Positions 17,313-27,019 of a stretch of DNA of 64,000 nt are shown here, piece after piece. This DNA is from Lachnospiraceae bacterium (GTDB lineage: Bacteria; Bacillota; Clostridia; Lachnospirales; Lachnospiraceae). A program made the position numbers and the translations under genes. Position 1 is the first letter of the stretch. Each line of letters begins with the position of its first letter. The stretch spans positions 16,808 to 80,807 of the forward strand of contig JAFUKJ010000058.1 in assembly GCA_017467805.1 (NCBI GenBank), read 5' to 3'. Below the pieces are notes generated by a model. The model saw nothing but the letters and a program-made list of their open reading frames with translations, searched no databases and was not told the origin of the DNA.

Positions 17313-18638
17313 ATGAATCAGCAGCTTGAGGAAATCGCAATTGCGGTAGAAAACGTGAGTAAAGTATATAAGCTTTATGATAAGCCTATGGATAGATTAA
17401 AGGAATCCTTAGGCTTAACAAAAGAGAAGAAGTATCGGGAGCATTTTGCACTTTCAGATGTAAGCTTTCATGTGAAGAAGGGCGAGTGTCTTGGTATTAT
17501 TGGAACGAATGGTTCGGGTAAGTCTACAATACTTAAGATTATAACAGGCGTTTTGAATCAGACTAGCGGTAATGTGAATGTACAAGGACGAATTTCAGCT
17601 TTATTGGAGCTGGGAGCTGGTTTTAATATGGAATATACAGGCATGGAGAATATTTACCTGCAAGGTACAATGAATGGTTTTTCGGAACAGGAGATTGATG
17701 AGCGTTTGCAGGATATTCTCGATTTTGCAGATATCGGAGATTTTGTGAATCAGCCATGTAAGACGTATTCCAGTGGTATGTTTGTACGTCTGGCATTTTC
17801 GGTAGCGATTAATATTGAGCCTGAGATTTTGATTGTAGATGAGGCACTATCTGTAGGTGACGTATTCTTCCAGGCAAAGTGTTATCATAAGTTTGACGAG
17901 TTCAAGGAGATGGGCAAGACCATTATCTTTGTAAGTCATGATTTGAGCAGTATTGCCAAGTATTGTGACAGAGTTATCCTTTTGAATCGTGGTACGAAGC
18001 TTGGAGAGGGTTCGGCAAAGGATATGATTGATGACTTTAAAAGGGTTCTTGTAGGTCAGTATGAACTGCCTGAGTCTAAGTCTGAGAATAGCCTGTTGAA
18101 TGACGCTGACATACAGGCAGCAGTCAAAAAGGATAAGACAGAGGAAGATAAGCCAAAGCTTTTAGAGTATGGTACAAAGAGTGCTGTCATAGAAGAGATA
18201 TATCTTACGGATGATAGAGGTACCCGTTCGAATTCAATTATTAAGGGCAGTGAGTTCAATATTCATATGCGTGTACGCTTTGAAGAGAATCTTCCTGCAC
18301 CGATTTTTGCATTTTCTATTAAGAATGCGAAGGGTACGGAGATTACAGGAACCAATACCATGTTTGAAAAGGCATTTCTTGAGCCTGTTAAGGCTGGTGT
18401 GGTAAAGGATATTACATTTACACAAAAGATGTCTCTGCAGGGAGGAGAGTATCTTCTTTCCTTTGGTGTTACAGGCTATGATGGAAATGATTTTCAGGTA
18501 TATCATAGATTATATGATGCGTTAGATATAACGGTTATTTCGGATAAGAATACAGTTGGCTATTATGATATGGATACCACGATTAAGGTAGAGGATGTCG
18601 TAGAGAAGGACAACGTAATTCAATATAAAAAGGCATAA
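17313..18638 (+). CDS. Polysaccharide ABC exporter ATPase (Wzt type) with carbohydrate-binding C-terminus
   Basis: The protein has 441 residues. The ATPase domain spans about 1-245 with Walker A GTNGSGKST, signature YSSGMFVRLAFS, Walker B ILIVDEALS and H-loop FVSHD. Residues about 285-430 form a separate beta-rich domain (EEIYLTDDRGTRS, GGEYLLSFGVTG) of the Wzt C-terminal type. In Gram-negative ABC systems that domain recognises a terminal modification of the O-chain before export. The next gene encodes a methyltransferase/kinase-like protein that could make such a cap. The pair with the preceding permease is complete. Confidence 0.93.
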   Translation: MNQQLEEIAIAVENVSKVYKLYDKPMDRLKESLGLTKEKKYREHFALSDVSFHVKKGECLGIIGTNGSGKSTILKIITGVLNQTSGNVNVQGRISALLELGAGFNMEYTGMENIYLQGTMNGFSEQEIDERLQDILDFADIGDFVNQPCKTYSSGMFVRLAFSVAINIEPEILIVDEALSVGDVFFQAKCYHKFDEFKEMGKTIIFVSHDLSSIAKYCDRVILLNRGTKLGEGSAKDMIDDFKRVLVGQYELPESKSENSLLNDADIQAAVKKDKTEEDKPKLLEYGTKSAVIEEIYLTDDRGTRSNSIIKGSEFNIHMRVRFEENLPAPIFAFSIKNAKGTEITGTNTMFEKAFLEPVKAGVVKDITFTQKMSLQGGEYLLSFGVTGYDGNDFQVYHRLYDALDITVISDKNTVGYYDMDTTIKVEDVVEKDNVIQYKKA

Positions 18639-18650
18639 GGAGCATTCCCC

Positions 18651-20681
18651 ATGATGGAGAAGATAGGAAAGATAGTACTGGATATGACATATTATCCAGG
18701 AGAAGATAAATATTCAGATGGAGCAATAGAGGATGAGTTATTGGAGATTATTCAGAATCATCCTGTAGAGGAGTATCCTGAGATTATAGAGAAGAAGAAA
18801 AGCTGGCCGATATTTTATCATTTATCACCATTCAGAACAAACATTATAGACTGGCTTCCGATTAAGAAGACAGACAGAGTGTTGGAAATTGGCTCGGGTT
18901 GTGGTGCTCTTACAGGAGCATTAGCAAAAAAGGCAGCACATGTAACATGTATTGAGTTGTCTAAGAAGCGAAGCCTTATGAATGCGTATCGTAATCAGGA
19001 TAAGGATAATATTACAATTATGGTAGGTAACTTCCAGGAGATTGAGCCTCATCTTCCTTGTGATTATGACTATGTTCTCTTAGTTGGAGTGTTTGAGTAT
19101 GGACAGTCCTATATTGGTGGAGCTACGCCATACGAAGATTTTATGAGAATTTGTAATCAGCACCGTGGTAAAGACGGTAAGATGATTATTGCGATTGAGA
19201 ATAAATTTGGCTTGAAATACTGGGCAGGCTGTCGGGAAGACCATAATGCACAGTTTTTCTCAGGTATCGAAGGTTATCCTCATGGTGGTTCAGCCAGAAC
19301 CTTTACTAAAAAGGGATTGGAAAAGATTATGAAGACGGTTGGAATTAGTGAGTACTCTTTCTATTATCCATACCCTGATTATAAGTTTATGTCAACCATC
19401 TATTCGGACCAGTACCTTCCTAAGAAAGGTGAGCTTTCTACCAACTTGAGAAACTTTGACAGAGATAGAATGCTTTTATTTGATGAAAAACGTGCGTTTG
19501 ACCAGATAATAGATGAAGAGGAGTTTTCATTATTTTCAAACTCCTATCTGGTAGTAGTAGGAAAAGCTCCAGAGTGTGTATATTGTAAGTTTTCTAATGA
19601 TAGAGCAAAGCCTTGGGCGATTAGGACTTCTATTATGAGAAATACCTTTGGGGATTTGCATGTTGAGAAGGCGCCAGATACAATGGCGGCAGTACCTCAT
19701 TTGAAGAACACGCGTAAGGCATATGATTTATTATCAACGCGTTATAAAGGGACTAAGGTAGTGATTAATCAGTGCAAGACTATGACATCAGCTTTGTATT
19801 TTCCATTCTGTAAGGGAAAGACTTTAGAGGAGCTTTTGGACGGATGTCTTGATAAGGCAGATATTTCAGGCTTTAAGGCATTGGTTGATGAGTATATGAA
19901 GTGGCTTTCCTATGGTGAAGGTGAAACTGTCAGCAATTTGGACTTTGTATTTCCTAATATTTTGGTGGATGGAGATAAGTGGCATGTCATTGATTATGAG
20001 TGGACCTTTGAAAAGCTGATTCCGTCAAAGGAAATTGCATTTAGAGCCTTTTATAACTATATGTTAGGTGGTGGCAATAGAGAGAATTGCCGAGACCTGT
20101 TGTTTGGAGATATTCTTCAAATGACAGATGCCCAGATAGAGGAATATATCCAGAACGAAAAGGATTTCCAAAAGTATATTACAGGGCAGCGAGCTGCAGT
20201 AGGAGATATGCGAGAGCTTATCGCGAATAAGGTATACGATATAGCAACGATAGAAAGTATTTTTGCAGACAATGCAGCAAGACAGATTTCACAGGCATTC
20301 TTTGATTGTGGAAGTGGATATTCAGAGGAGAACTCACTTTTAATCAGAGACAGCTTTGTGCAAAAGGATTTGATTGTTTCCAAAGTAGCATTGCCTGAAG
20401 GTATTAAGAGCTTTCGCTTTGACCCATGGTCTTTTGACGGTGTTGTCCGTATAGAAGAACTGAGTGTAGATGGTGTACCATATACACGGGAGCAGATTCA
20501 GGTAAATGGCAGATGGTTGGATGATAATTATATTGTTTTTGCGACAGAGGACCCGAATATTATAGTGGCCTGTGAAGGAGCAAGGGAGGTTTCCTTGAGG
20601 CTAAGGATTTATGGAATGCCAGAGGGCTTGTCAGCATTGCTGGTGCCAGAGGATTCTAAGAAAAGAAAGAAGCTGTTTTAG
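18651..20681 (+). CDS. Methyltransferase with kinase-like segment, possible glycan chain terminator (WbdD-like)
   Basis: The protein has 676 residues. Residues about 60-260 are a class I SAM methyltransferase with motif I VLEIGSGCGALTG (77-89). A second part, about 325-480, has kinase-like signs: Lys in HVEKAP (337-342), hinge-like FPFCKGKTLEELL (about 384-396), NLDFVFPN (429-436) in place of the catalytic HxDxxxxN, and VIDYEW (446-451) in place of DFG. The last 120 residues are beta-rich. WbdD of E. coli O9a combines methyltransferase and kinase and caps chains recognised by Wzt. Position right after Wzm/Wzt fits this; the kinase assignment is inference. Confidence 0.7.
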   Translation: MMEKIGKIVLDMTYYPGEDKYSDGAIEDELLEIIQNHPVEEYPEIIEKKKSWPIFYHLSPFRTNIIDWLPIKKTDRVLEIGSGCGALTGALAKKAAHVTCIELSKKRSLMNAYRNQDKDNITIMVGNFQEIEPHLPCDYDYVLLVGVFEYGQSYIGGATPYEDFMRICNQHRGKDGKMIIAIENKFGLKYWAGCREDHNAQFFSGIEGYPHGGSARTFTKKGLEKIMKTVGISEYSFYYPYPDYKFMSTIYSDQYLPKKGELSTNLRNFDRDRMLLFDEKRAFDQIIDEEEFSLFSNSYLVVVGKAPECVYCKFSNDRAKPWAIRTSIMRNTFGDLHVEKAPDTMAAVPHLKNTRKAYDLLSTRYKGTKVVINQCKTMTSALYFPFCKGKTLEELLDGCLDKADISGFKALVDEYMKWLSYGEGETVSNLDFVFPNILVDGDKWHVIDYEWTFEKLIPSKEIAFRAFYNYMLGGGNRENCRDLLFGDILQMTDAQIEEYIQNEKDFQKYITGQRAAVGDMRELIANKVYDIATIESIFADNAARQISQAFFDCGSGYSEENSLLIRDSFVQKDLIVSKVALPEGIKSFRFDPWSFDGVVRIEELSVDGVPYTREQIQVNGRWLDDNYIVFATEDPNIIVACEGAREVSLRLRIYGMPEGLSALLVPEDSKKRKKLF

Positions 20682-20695
20682 TTTAGGGGGACTAT

Positions 20696-22762
20696 ATGAT
20701 TAAGAAGGTAAAAGCAGCCATTCAGGATAGGATATATCAGAATTGTATAAGTGAGTATCAAAATGCCTTGCAGTGTCAGTCAGATCCATATTTGGCATGG
20801 ATTCGCGAGACAGAGATGATACCTGAGAAAGAGGGAGTAGAGGAGTCTTATCCCTCTCTTTCTGTTGTATACATGGAGCAATGTGCGGAGAGCTTTCAGT
20901 TGTCTGATGTGAAGCAGGAGATAGTTGTATTTGTTTCTAAAGAAGGCAAAATTTCAGTTTGTGCATTTAAAGAGATTGTGAAGTATTTTGAAAAGCATCA
21001 GGATATAGATATTGTCTATGCCGACGAAGATATCTGGATGCTTCCTGAGGGCGGGGATGAGGAGCCTGATAATGAAATTACACATCGTATGTCACCATGG
21101 ATGAAGCCGATGTGGTCTCCTGATACCTTATTTTCCTTCCAATATTTTGGTAATATTTTTGCGATTCGGAAGTCTGCATTTTTGGATTTGAAGTGGCTGG
21201 CTCAGGAGGACTGGCGCCATAATCTTTATGATTTTGTTTTGCAGGCAACAGCGCAGGGAAAAAGGGCAGGACATATTGAAAAGATTCTGTTCCATGCATA
21301 CCGCAAGGGTAAAGACAAAGCTGCTGTTGAGCAGGAAGTGATGCTGGAGAGAAAGCTTTGGGGAGCAGATTCGGATTATGACTATATCAGAGAGCTTGCT
21401 TTAGACAGACGTAATCTCAAGGCAACATTAGTGAAGGATGAGAAGACAGGATATTCTTATCCTTTATATCGGATAGATGGGAATCCGCTTGTCAGCATTA
21501 TTATTCCTTCTAAGGATAATGTGGACGTGTTAAGACAGTGTATTCGCTCAATATACCATAAAACAGAGTATAAGAACTTTGAGATAATTGTCATAGATAA
21601 TGGTAGTACGGCACAGGCAAGAATGACCTTGGAGAGCTTTAGGGAGGAATGCCCGTTCACTTATCTCTATCAGCCGATGGAGTTTAATTTCTCTAAAATG
21701 TGCAATATTGGTTTGAAGAAGGCACAGGGGGAATATGTATTACTGTTAAATGATGATATGGAGGTTATAGAAGAAAGCTGGCTTACCCGTATGCTGGGAC
21801 AGGCTACACTTTCTCATGTAGGGGCGGTAGGCGCAAAGCTGTTTTACCCGAATACGACCTTGATACAGCATGCAGGAATCACAAATACCTGTGATGGACC
21901 AGGACATAAGCTTCGCAAGATGGACGATACACAGGTTTATTATTATGGTAGAAATAAGCTTATATATGATATGATTGGCGTTACGGCGGCATGTCTTTTG
22001 ATGAAAAAGTCCTTATTGGAGTCTATGGGTGGTTTGTATGAAGGCTTGAAGGTAGCTTATAATGACGTAGATTTATGCTTTAGAATTATTCAGAAGGGCT
22101 TATATATTGTACAGCGAAATGATGTTATATTGTATCATCATGAGTCTCTAAGCAGAGGCGATGATTTACAGGATAAGGCAAAGATTGCAAGGCTGTTGGC
22201 AGAGAAGGATGTGCTATTTGAAAGACATCCTAAGCTGTATCGTCAGGACCCGTTTGTAGGATGGGTTATGAATAGTGGTGAGCCAGAATATGATTGCCGA
22301 TGGATAGACGGCTATGAGCTTGCGGATATTATCGGTTATGAAGATAAAGTAACAGAGAGTAAGCCGTTGCCTAATATGAAACGTGTGAATCAGGCAATTA
22401 TGATTACCATGGAGGAATGCGGAAAAGCGGAGTATCAGCGTACAGGTGCCAAGGGAAAGGGCTATTATATGTTAAAGGGATGGGCATTTGTTCCTGGAGC
22501 AGATAATGCCAGATATGAGATGAAGCTTTTACTTCGTAATCCTAAGGGAAAGGTATGGGAAATTCCAGTTGCTAAGCGTTATCGTAAGGATGTAGCCGCA
22601 ATTATGGAAGACCAGATAAACGTAGAAATGACAGGCTTCTGTTGTTGGATATATGAGGGAACACTTCCTTCAGATACCTATGAGATATGGATGACAGCAA
22701 AGGATGCCTGCTCGAGACAAAGACTTTATAGAAGCTCTGAGACCAGTTTGGTAATAGAGTAG
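20696..22762 (+). CDS. Glycosyltransferase family 2, three-part architecture
   Basis: The protein has 688 residues. Residues about 260-510 are a GT2 domain (VSIIIPSKDNVDVLRQCI, NDD metal-binding motif in VLLLNDDMEVI, and VAYNDVDLCFRI). Residues about 100-200 look like the second half of another GT-A fold (DIVYADEDIW, WSPDTLFSFQYFGN) without a complete donor site. The last 120 residues are a beta-rich domain also seen in the next gene. It probably polymerises or extends the glycan on the cytosolic face. A GGGGG Shine-Dalgarno is visible. Confidence 0.88.
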   Translation: MIKKVKAAIQDRIYQNCISEYQNALQCQSDPYLAWIRETEMIPEKEGVEESYPSLSVVYMEQCAESFQLSDVKQEIVVFVSKEGKISVCAFKEIVKYFEKHQDIDIVYADEDIWMLPEGGDEEPDNEITHRMSPWMKPMWSPDTLFSFQYFGNIFAIRKSAFLDLKWLAQEDWRHNLYDFVLQATAQGKRAGHIEKILFHAYRKGKDKAAVEQEVMLERKLWGADSDYDYIRELALDRRNLKATLVKDEKTGYSYPLYRIDGNPLVSIIIPSKDNVDVLRQCIRSIYHKTEYKNFEIIVIDNGSTAQARMTLESFREECPFTYLYQPMEFNFSKMCNIGLKKAQGEYVLLLNDDMEVIEESWLTRMLGQATLSHVGAVGAKLFYPNTTLIQHAGITNTCDGPGHKLRKMDDTQVYYYGRNKLIYDMIGVTAACLLMKKSLLESMGGLYEGLKVAYNDVDLCFRIIQKGLYIVQRNDVILYHHESLSRGDDLQDKAKIARLLAEKDVLFERHPKLYRQDPFVGWVMNSGEPEYDCRWIDGYELADIIGYEDKVTESKPLPNMKRVNQAIMITMEECGKAEYQRTGAKGKGYYMLKGWAFVPGADNARYEMKLLLRNPKGKVWEIPVAKRYRKDVAAIMEDQINVEMTGFCCWIYEGTLPSDTYEIWMTAKDACSRQRLYRSSETSLVIE

Positions 22763-22789
22763 TGTGGATATAATGTCGGAGGATATAAT

Positions 22790-24820
22790 ATGAATCACAA
22801 GACCTACGAACAAATCCTATTGGAGCAGCAAACACCTTATTTGCAATGGCTTAAAGAGCATAAATGTGAATATGATTATGATTCAATATCTGAAAAAAAA
22901 GAGGGAAGCGTATTGTACCTTCCCTTCTTTGCTTGCGTTGATGATTTTATGGAAAGATATGAGAATGAGATTTCGCAGAGCAGTATTATTATTTTAACAT
23001 CGGATTTGGGTTATGCTCATGAGCACATTAAGAGAATTGTTGCGAATTACTTTGATAATAATTCGGAGATAGATTTAATGTATGCGGATGAGGATTATCT
23101 TGGAAGCTTACAGGAATTATACGGTGTAGAAGAGACAGCTCTGACAAAGGAATATCGTTTCAGAGATACCAGCTTGTATCGGGGACGTCCATGGTTTAAG
23201 CCAGAGTATTCTCCTGATACTTTATTGTCCTTTTTTTACTTTGGAAATGTGATTGCCTTTCGTACGGAACTTCTTAGGAAGGTGCATTGGCTTGGAAGTA
23301 AGAATGACTTTGAAAATATCTATGATGCTGTATTGCAAATGACCGAACTGACTTCTGGTATTGGTCATCTTGCAGAGGTATTGTTCACAAATAAGCATCT
23401 CAACAGAGAATTGGAATTACGAGGTGTGCAAGAAAAACTTGCAAAAATAAAACAGAGAGCCTTGGAAAGAAGAGGTTGTGAAGGCAAAACTTCAAATGAA
23501 CAAAAAGAAGTCGAAATTTCGTATATTTTATATACAATTCCGCAGGGTGCGGCAGTATCGATAGTAATTCCCAGTAAAGACAATGCAAAAGTATTGGAAC
23601 GGTGTCTGGATACGCTGATAGCTAAGACAAAAGGTGTAAGCTATGAAGTAATTGTAGTAGATAATGGAAGTAGTGAAGCTCAGCAGATGATGATTGGAAA
23701 GCTGCAGGAGAAATATGGCTTTCAATATCTTTATGAAAAAGAAGAATTTAATTTCTCAAGGATGTGTAATCGCGGTGCTAGAGCTGCGAAAGGAAACTAT
23801 CTTCTGTTTTTAAACGATGATGTTGAAATTATAGATGAATACTGGTTGGAAAGAATGCTTGGACAGGCTGCACAGCCATGGACAGGAGCAGTAGGTGCAA
23901 AGCTCTATTACCCAGATAACGATGAGATACATCGTATTCAGCATGTGGGAATTACCAATATGGGAATCGGACCTGCCCATAAGCTTGGTGGAATGAAGGA
24001 CGAAGGTGTTCTTTATCACGGGCATAATTGTCTGACCTATAACATGCTTGCGGTAACTGCGGCATGCCTTCTGGTAAAGCGTGAGTGCTTTGATAAGGTG
24101 CAGGGCTTTGATGAGGAGTTGGCAGTTGCATATAATGATGTAGCTTTTTGTATGAAGTTATTTGAGGCAGGCTATTATAATGTCATCAGAAATGATGCAG
24201 TCTTAATTCATCATGAGTCACTTAGCCGTGGTCAGGACGATACTGACGAGAAGAAGCAGCGATTGGCAAAGGAAAAGGCTCTTTTGTATGAGAAACACCG
24301 CAGATTTGACGGCTACGACCCTTTTTACAGCAGACATTTGGTACAATATAAAAAGGATGTAGATTATCACTGTCATTATTTGTATCCATATGATATGATA
24401 GGGAAAATTGAAGCCGTCGAAAGATTACCGAGATTATACAGGAATAAGCTGTTGAGAAAGCTTTCTGGTCAGCAGCTTTCTATGGCTAATATAGATGCTG
24501 TCACGGATGAAGCAGATATCCTGACGATTACAGGCTGGTATGTACTGCAGAGGTATGACAATGCATTATTGGATAAGTATCTGATTTTACAGAATCAGGA
24601 AAGTGGTCATACGCTAAGAGTAAAAGCCGAGCCTTGGTTAAGGAAGGATGTAGCCAGCATCTTTGCAGAGTCTGAGGGAACGCTTCGCACAGAGCTTGCA
24701 GGAATATATGTCCATATAGATAAAACGCAATTGCCAAAGGGCGAGTATCGTATTGGGGTGCTGGCATGCGGCGATAAAATACAAAGGCTTTGTTGGACGG
24801 ATGCGCTAATAAGGTTATAA
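22790..24820 (+). CDS. Glycosyltransferase family 2, paralogue of the preceding gene
   Basis: The 676 residues have the same three-part layout as the previous protein: a degenerate GT-A half (DLMYADEDYL, YSPDTLLSFFYFGN), a full GT2 domain (VSIVIPSKDNAKVLERCLD, LFLNDDVEII, VAYNDVAFCMKL) and a C-terminal beta-rich domain (ITGWYVL to the end). Sequence similarity by eye is clear throughout, so the two arose by duplication and probably add successive sugars. A GGAGGA Shine-Dalgarno sits 8 bases upstream. Specificity is unknown. Confidence 0.88.
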   Translation: MNHKTYEQILLEQQTPYLQWLKEHKCEYDYDSISEKKEGSVLYLPFFACVDDFMERYENEISQSSIIILTSDLGYAHEHIKRIVANYFDNNSEIDLMYADEDYLGSLQELYGVEETALTKEYRFRDTSLYRGRPWFKPEYSPDTLLSFFYFGNVIAFRTELLRKVHWLGSKNDFENIYDAVLQMTELTSGIGHLAEVLFTNKHLNRELELRGVQEKLAKIKQRALERRGCEGKTSNEQKEVEISYILYTIPQGAAVSIVIPSKDNAKVLERCLDTLIAKTKGVSYEVIVVDNGSSEAQQMMIGKLQEKYGFQYLYEKEEFNFSRMCNRGARAAKGNYLLFLNDDVEIIDEYWLERMLGQAAQPWTGAVGAKLYYPDNDEIHRIQHVGITNMGIGPAHKLGGMKDEGVLYHGHNCLTYNMLAVTAACLLVKRECFDKVQGFDEELAVAYNDVAFCMKLFEAGYYNVIRNDAVLIHHESLSRGQDDTDEKKQRLAKEKALLYEKHRRFDGYDPFYSRHLVQYKKDVDYHCHYLYPYDMIGKIEAVERLPRLYRNKLLRKLSGQQLSMANIDAVTDEADILTITGWYVLQRYDNALLDKYLILQNQESGHTLRVKAEPWLRKDVASIFAESEGTLRTELAGIYVHIDKTQLPKGEYRIGVLACGDKIQRLCWTDALIRL

Positions 24821-24846
24821 ATTTAGATGGAAAACGGAGATTTTGC

Positions 24847-26838
24847 ATGGAGAAGGAATGGAAAACACCTGAGGAAGAGCTTGCTTTTTATAAAGAGGCG
24901 TATCAGCAGGAAAAGGTTAGAAGTGCGTCATTGGCAGGAAGACTTGCTGATGCAAAAAATGAGGCTGACAACTTACAGTTTCAGTTAGATAGAATTAAGA
25001 ATAATCCTGTATGGAAGGCGTCAGCGCCACTACGAATGGGGATGCACAGAGGAATCAACCTATATCGCAGAGTAAGAAATGTAGGAGGACCTCGAAATAT
25101 TGTAAGAAAGCTGAAGCAGAAGCAAAGAGATAATGGTATCAAATTACAGCATGGAACTGCAAGTTTCCCGACAGCAGAGGAAGCGGCAAGACAGCGAGAG
25201 ACCAGGTTTGAGCATCCCGTTAAAATCAGTATTTTAGTTCCTCTTTGGAATAATAAGAGAGAGTTTCAGATAGAGATGATAGAGTCTGTTATGAATCAGA
25301 CCTATGAGAATTGGGAGCTTTGTCTGGCGGATGGTTCTGATGCTGAGCATAATTATATAGAAGAAATCTGTAAGGAATACGCTGCAAAGGCAAACGGAAG
25401 AATCGTATATAAGCGTCTGGAGAAGAATGGCGGTATCGCAGGGAATACCAATGAGTGCCTGAAGCTTGCAACGGGTGAATATATCGGCTTGTTTGACCAG
25501 GACGATGTTCTTCATCCATCAGTTTTATATGAGTATGTAAAGGTAATTAATGAGCAGAATGCGGATTATATTTATTGTGATGAGACTACCTTTAAGGGAG
25601 ATAGCATCAACAATATGCTGACACTGCATTTTAAGCCAGATTTTTCTATTGATAATCTAAGAGCGAATAATTATATTTGCCATTTTAGTGTATTTTCAAG
25701 AGAGTTACTGGATGGAACTGAGCTTTTTAGAAGCGGCTTTGATGGCAGTCAGGACCATGATATGATTCTTCGCCTTACAGCCAATGCCAAGCATATCGTG
25801 CATGTGCCGCGTATTATGTATTACTGGAGAAGCCATGCAGGCAGCGTGGCAAGTGGTATTGATGCGAAGCCATATGCAGTACCAGCGGCAAAGGGAGCAG
25901 TAGCAGAGCACTTACGCAAGTGTGGGTTTGCAAACTTTGAGATTAAGAGTACCCGTGCGTTTGATACTATCTTTGAGATTAAGTATGAAATAAAGAGCGA
26001 GGATAAGATTTCTATTCTGATTCCGAATAAGGACCATGTAGATGATTTGAAGCGCTGTATTTCTTCCATACTGGAGCGTTCTACCTATGAGAATTATGAA
26101 GTTATTATCATAGAGAATAACAGTACCCAGAAGGCAACCTTTGATTATTATAAGACCTTAGAGGGGAATCCAAAGATTCGCGTGGTTACCTATGAGGGTG
26201 AGTTTAATTACTCTAAGATTAATAATTTTGGTGCGCAGTATGCAGATGGTAAGTATTTGCTGCTTCTGAATAATGACACACAGGTTATTACGATGAATTG
26301 GCTTGAGGCAATGCTTATGTACGCTCAGCGAGAGGATGTCGCAGCAGTAGGAGCAAAGCTATACTATGAGGATAAGTCCATACAGCACGCAGGTATTGTA
26401 TTAGGACTGGGAGCTCATAGAACGGCAGGTCATACTCATTATAAGATGGGAATGGATAACCTTGGATATATGGGAAGGCTTTGTTATGCGCAGAACGTAT
26501 CTGCGGTAACAGGTGCCTGTCTGATGGTAAAGAAGGCACTTTACGATGAGGTTGGCGGTCTGGATGAAGGCTTTAAGGTGGCACTTAATGATGTGGATTT
26601 ATGCCTGAAGCTTAGAGAAAAAGGCTATTTGAATGTATTTACTCCGTTTGCGGAGTTGTATCATTTTGAGTCTGCTTCAAGAGGCAGTGACGTTCAGGAT
26701 ACTGCAAAGGCAGAGCGCTACAACGAAGAGTGTGCAGTGTTTAAGGAGAAATGGGCAAAGGTGCTTGAAAAGGGTGACCCGTATTATAATCCGAATTTCT
26801 CATTAGACCATAGCGATTATTCACTAAGAGCTTTTTAG
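24847..26838 (+). CDS. Glycosyltransferase with two GT2 domains
   Basis: The protein has 663 residues. A short coiled-coil (about 5-55) leads to a first GT2 domain (about 120-370: KISILVPLWNNKREF, FDQDDVLHP) and a second GT2 domain (about 380-640: KISILIPNKDHVDDL, LLLNNDTQVI, VALNDVDLCLKL). Both have metal-binding acidic motifs, so it may form two different linkages. This tandem layout is common in rhamnan and teichoic-like polysaccharide loci. ATG 24847 was chosen: CGGAGA lies 6 bases upstream, whereas the frame upstream of it overlaps the previous gene and has no ribosome binding site. Confidence 0.9.
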   Translation: MEKEWKTPEEELAFYKEAYQQEKVRSASLAGRLADAKNEADNLQFQLDRIKNNPVWKASAPLRMGMHRGINLYRRVRNVGGPRNIVRKLKQKQRDNGIKLQHGTASFPTAEEAARQRETRFEHPVKISILVPLWNNKREFQIEMIESVMNQTYENWELCLADGSDAEHNYIEEICKEYAAKANGRIVYKRLEKNGGIAGNTNECLKLATGEYIGLFDQDDVLHPSVLYEYVKVINEQNADYIYCDETTFKGDSINNMLTLHFKPDFSIDNLRANNYICHFSVFSRELLDGTELFRSGFDGSQDHDMILRLTANAKHIVHVPRIMYYWRSHAGSVASGIDAKPYAVPAAKGAVAEHLRKCGFANFEIKSTRAFDTIFEIKYEIKSEDKISILIPNKDHVDDLKRCISSILERSTYENYEVIIIENNSTQKATFDYYKTLEGNPKIRVVTYEGEFNYSKINNFGAQYADGKYLLLLNNDTQVITMNWLEAMLMYAQREDVAAVGAKLYYEDKSIQHAGIVLGLGAHRTAGHTHYKMGMDNLGYMGRLCYAQNVSAVTGACLMVKKALYDEVGGLDEGFKVALNDVDLCLKLREKGYLNVFTPFAELYHFESASRGSDVQDTAKAERYNEECAVFKEKWAKVLEKGDPYYNPNFSLDHSDYSLRAF

Positions 26839-27019
26839 GTAATTTTATTGTATAAAATAGGTAAAGAAGTTGACATAATGAACCTAAAAACTGTCGAAAT
26901 GGTCTTTTTATAGATTATTTATTGAAAAACTGGAATTTTTTTGGTTTAATGAATAATGAAATAAAGTGTGAAATTATTAAGAATCTATGTGAAAACAAAA
27001 TGAAAACGGAGGGCGTAAT

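Noticed and set aside
24790-24846. Upstream start of the two-domain glycosyltransferase overlapping the previous gene
   Set aside because: No Shine-Dalgarno for this frame start, whereas ATG 24847 has CGGAGA at the right distance and begins a coherent N-terminus.
26870-27019. Promoter before the phosphohexomutase gene
   Set aside because: TTGACA at 26870-26875 has no acceptable -10 at 16-18 bases, and the other candidate pairs are poor.
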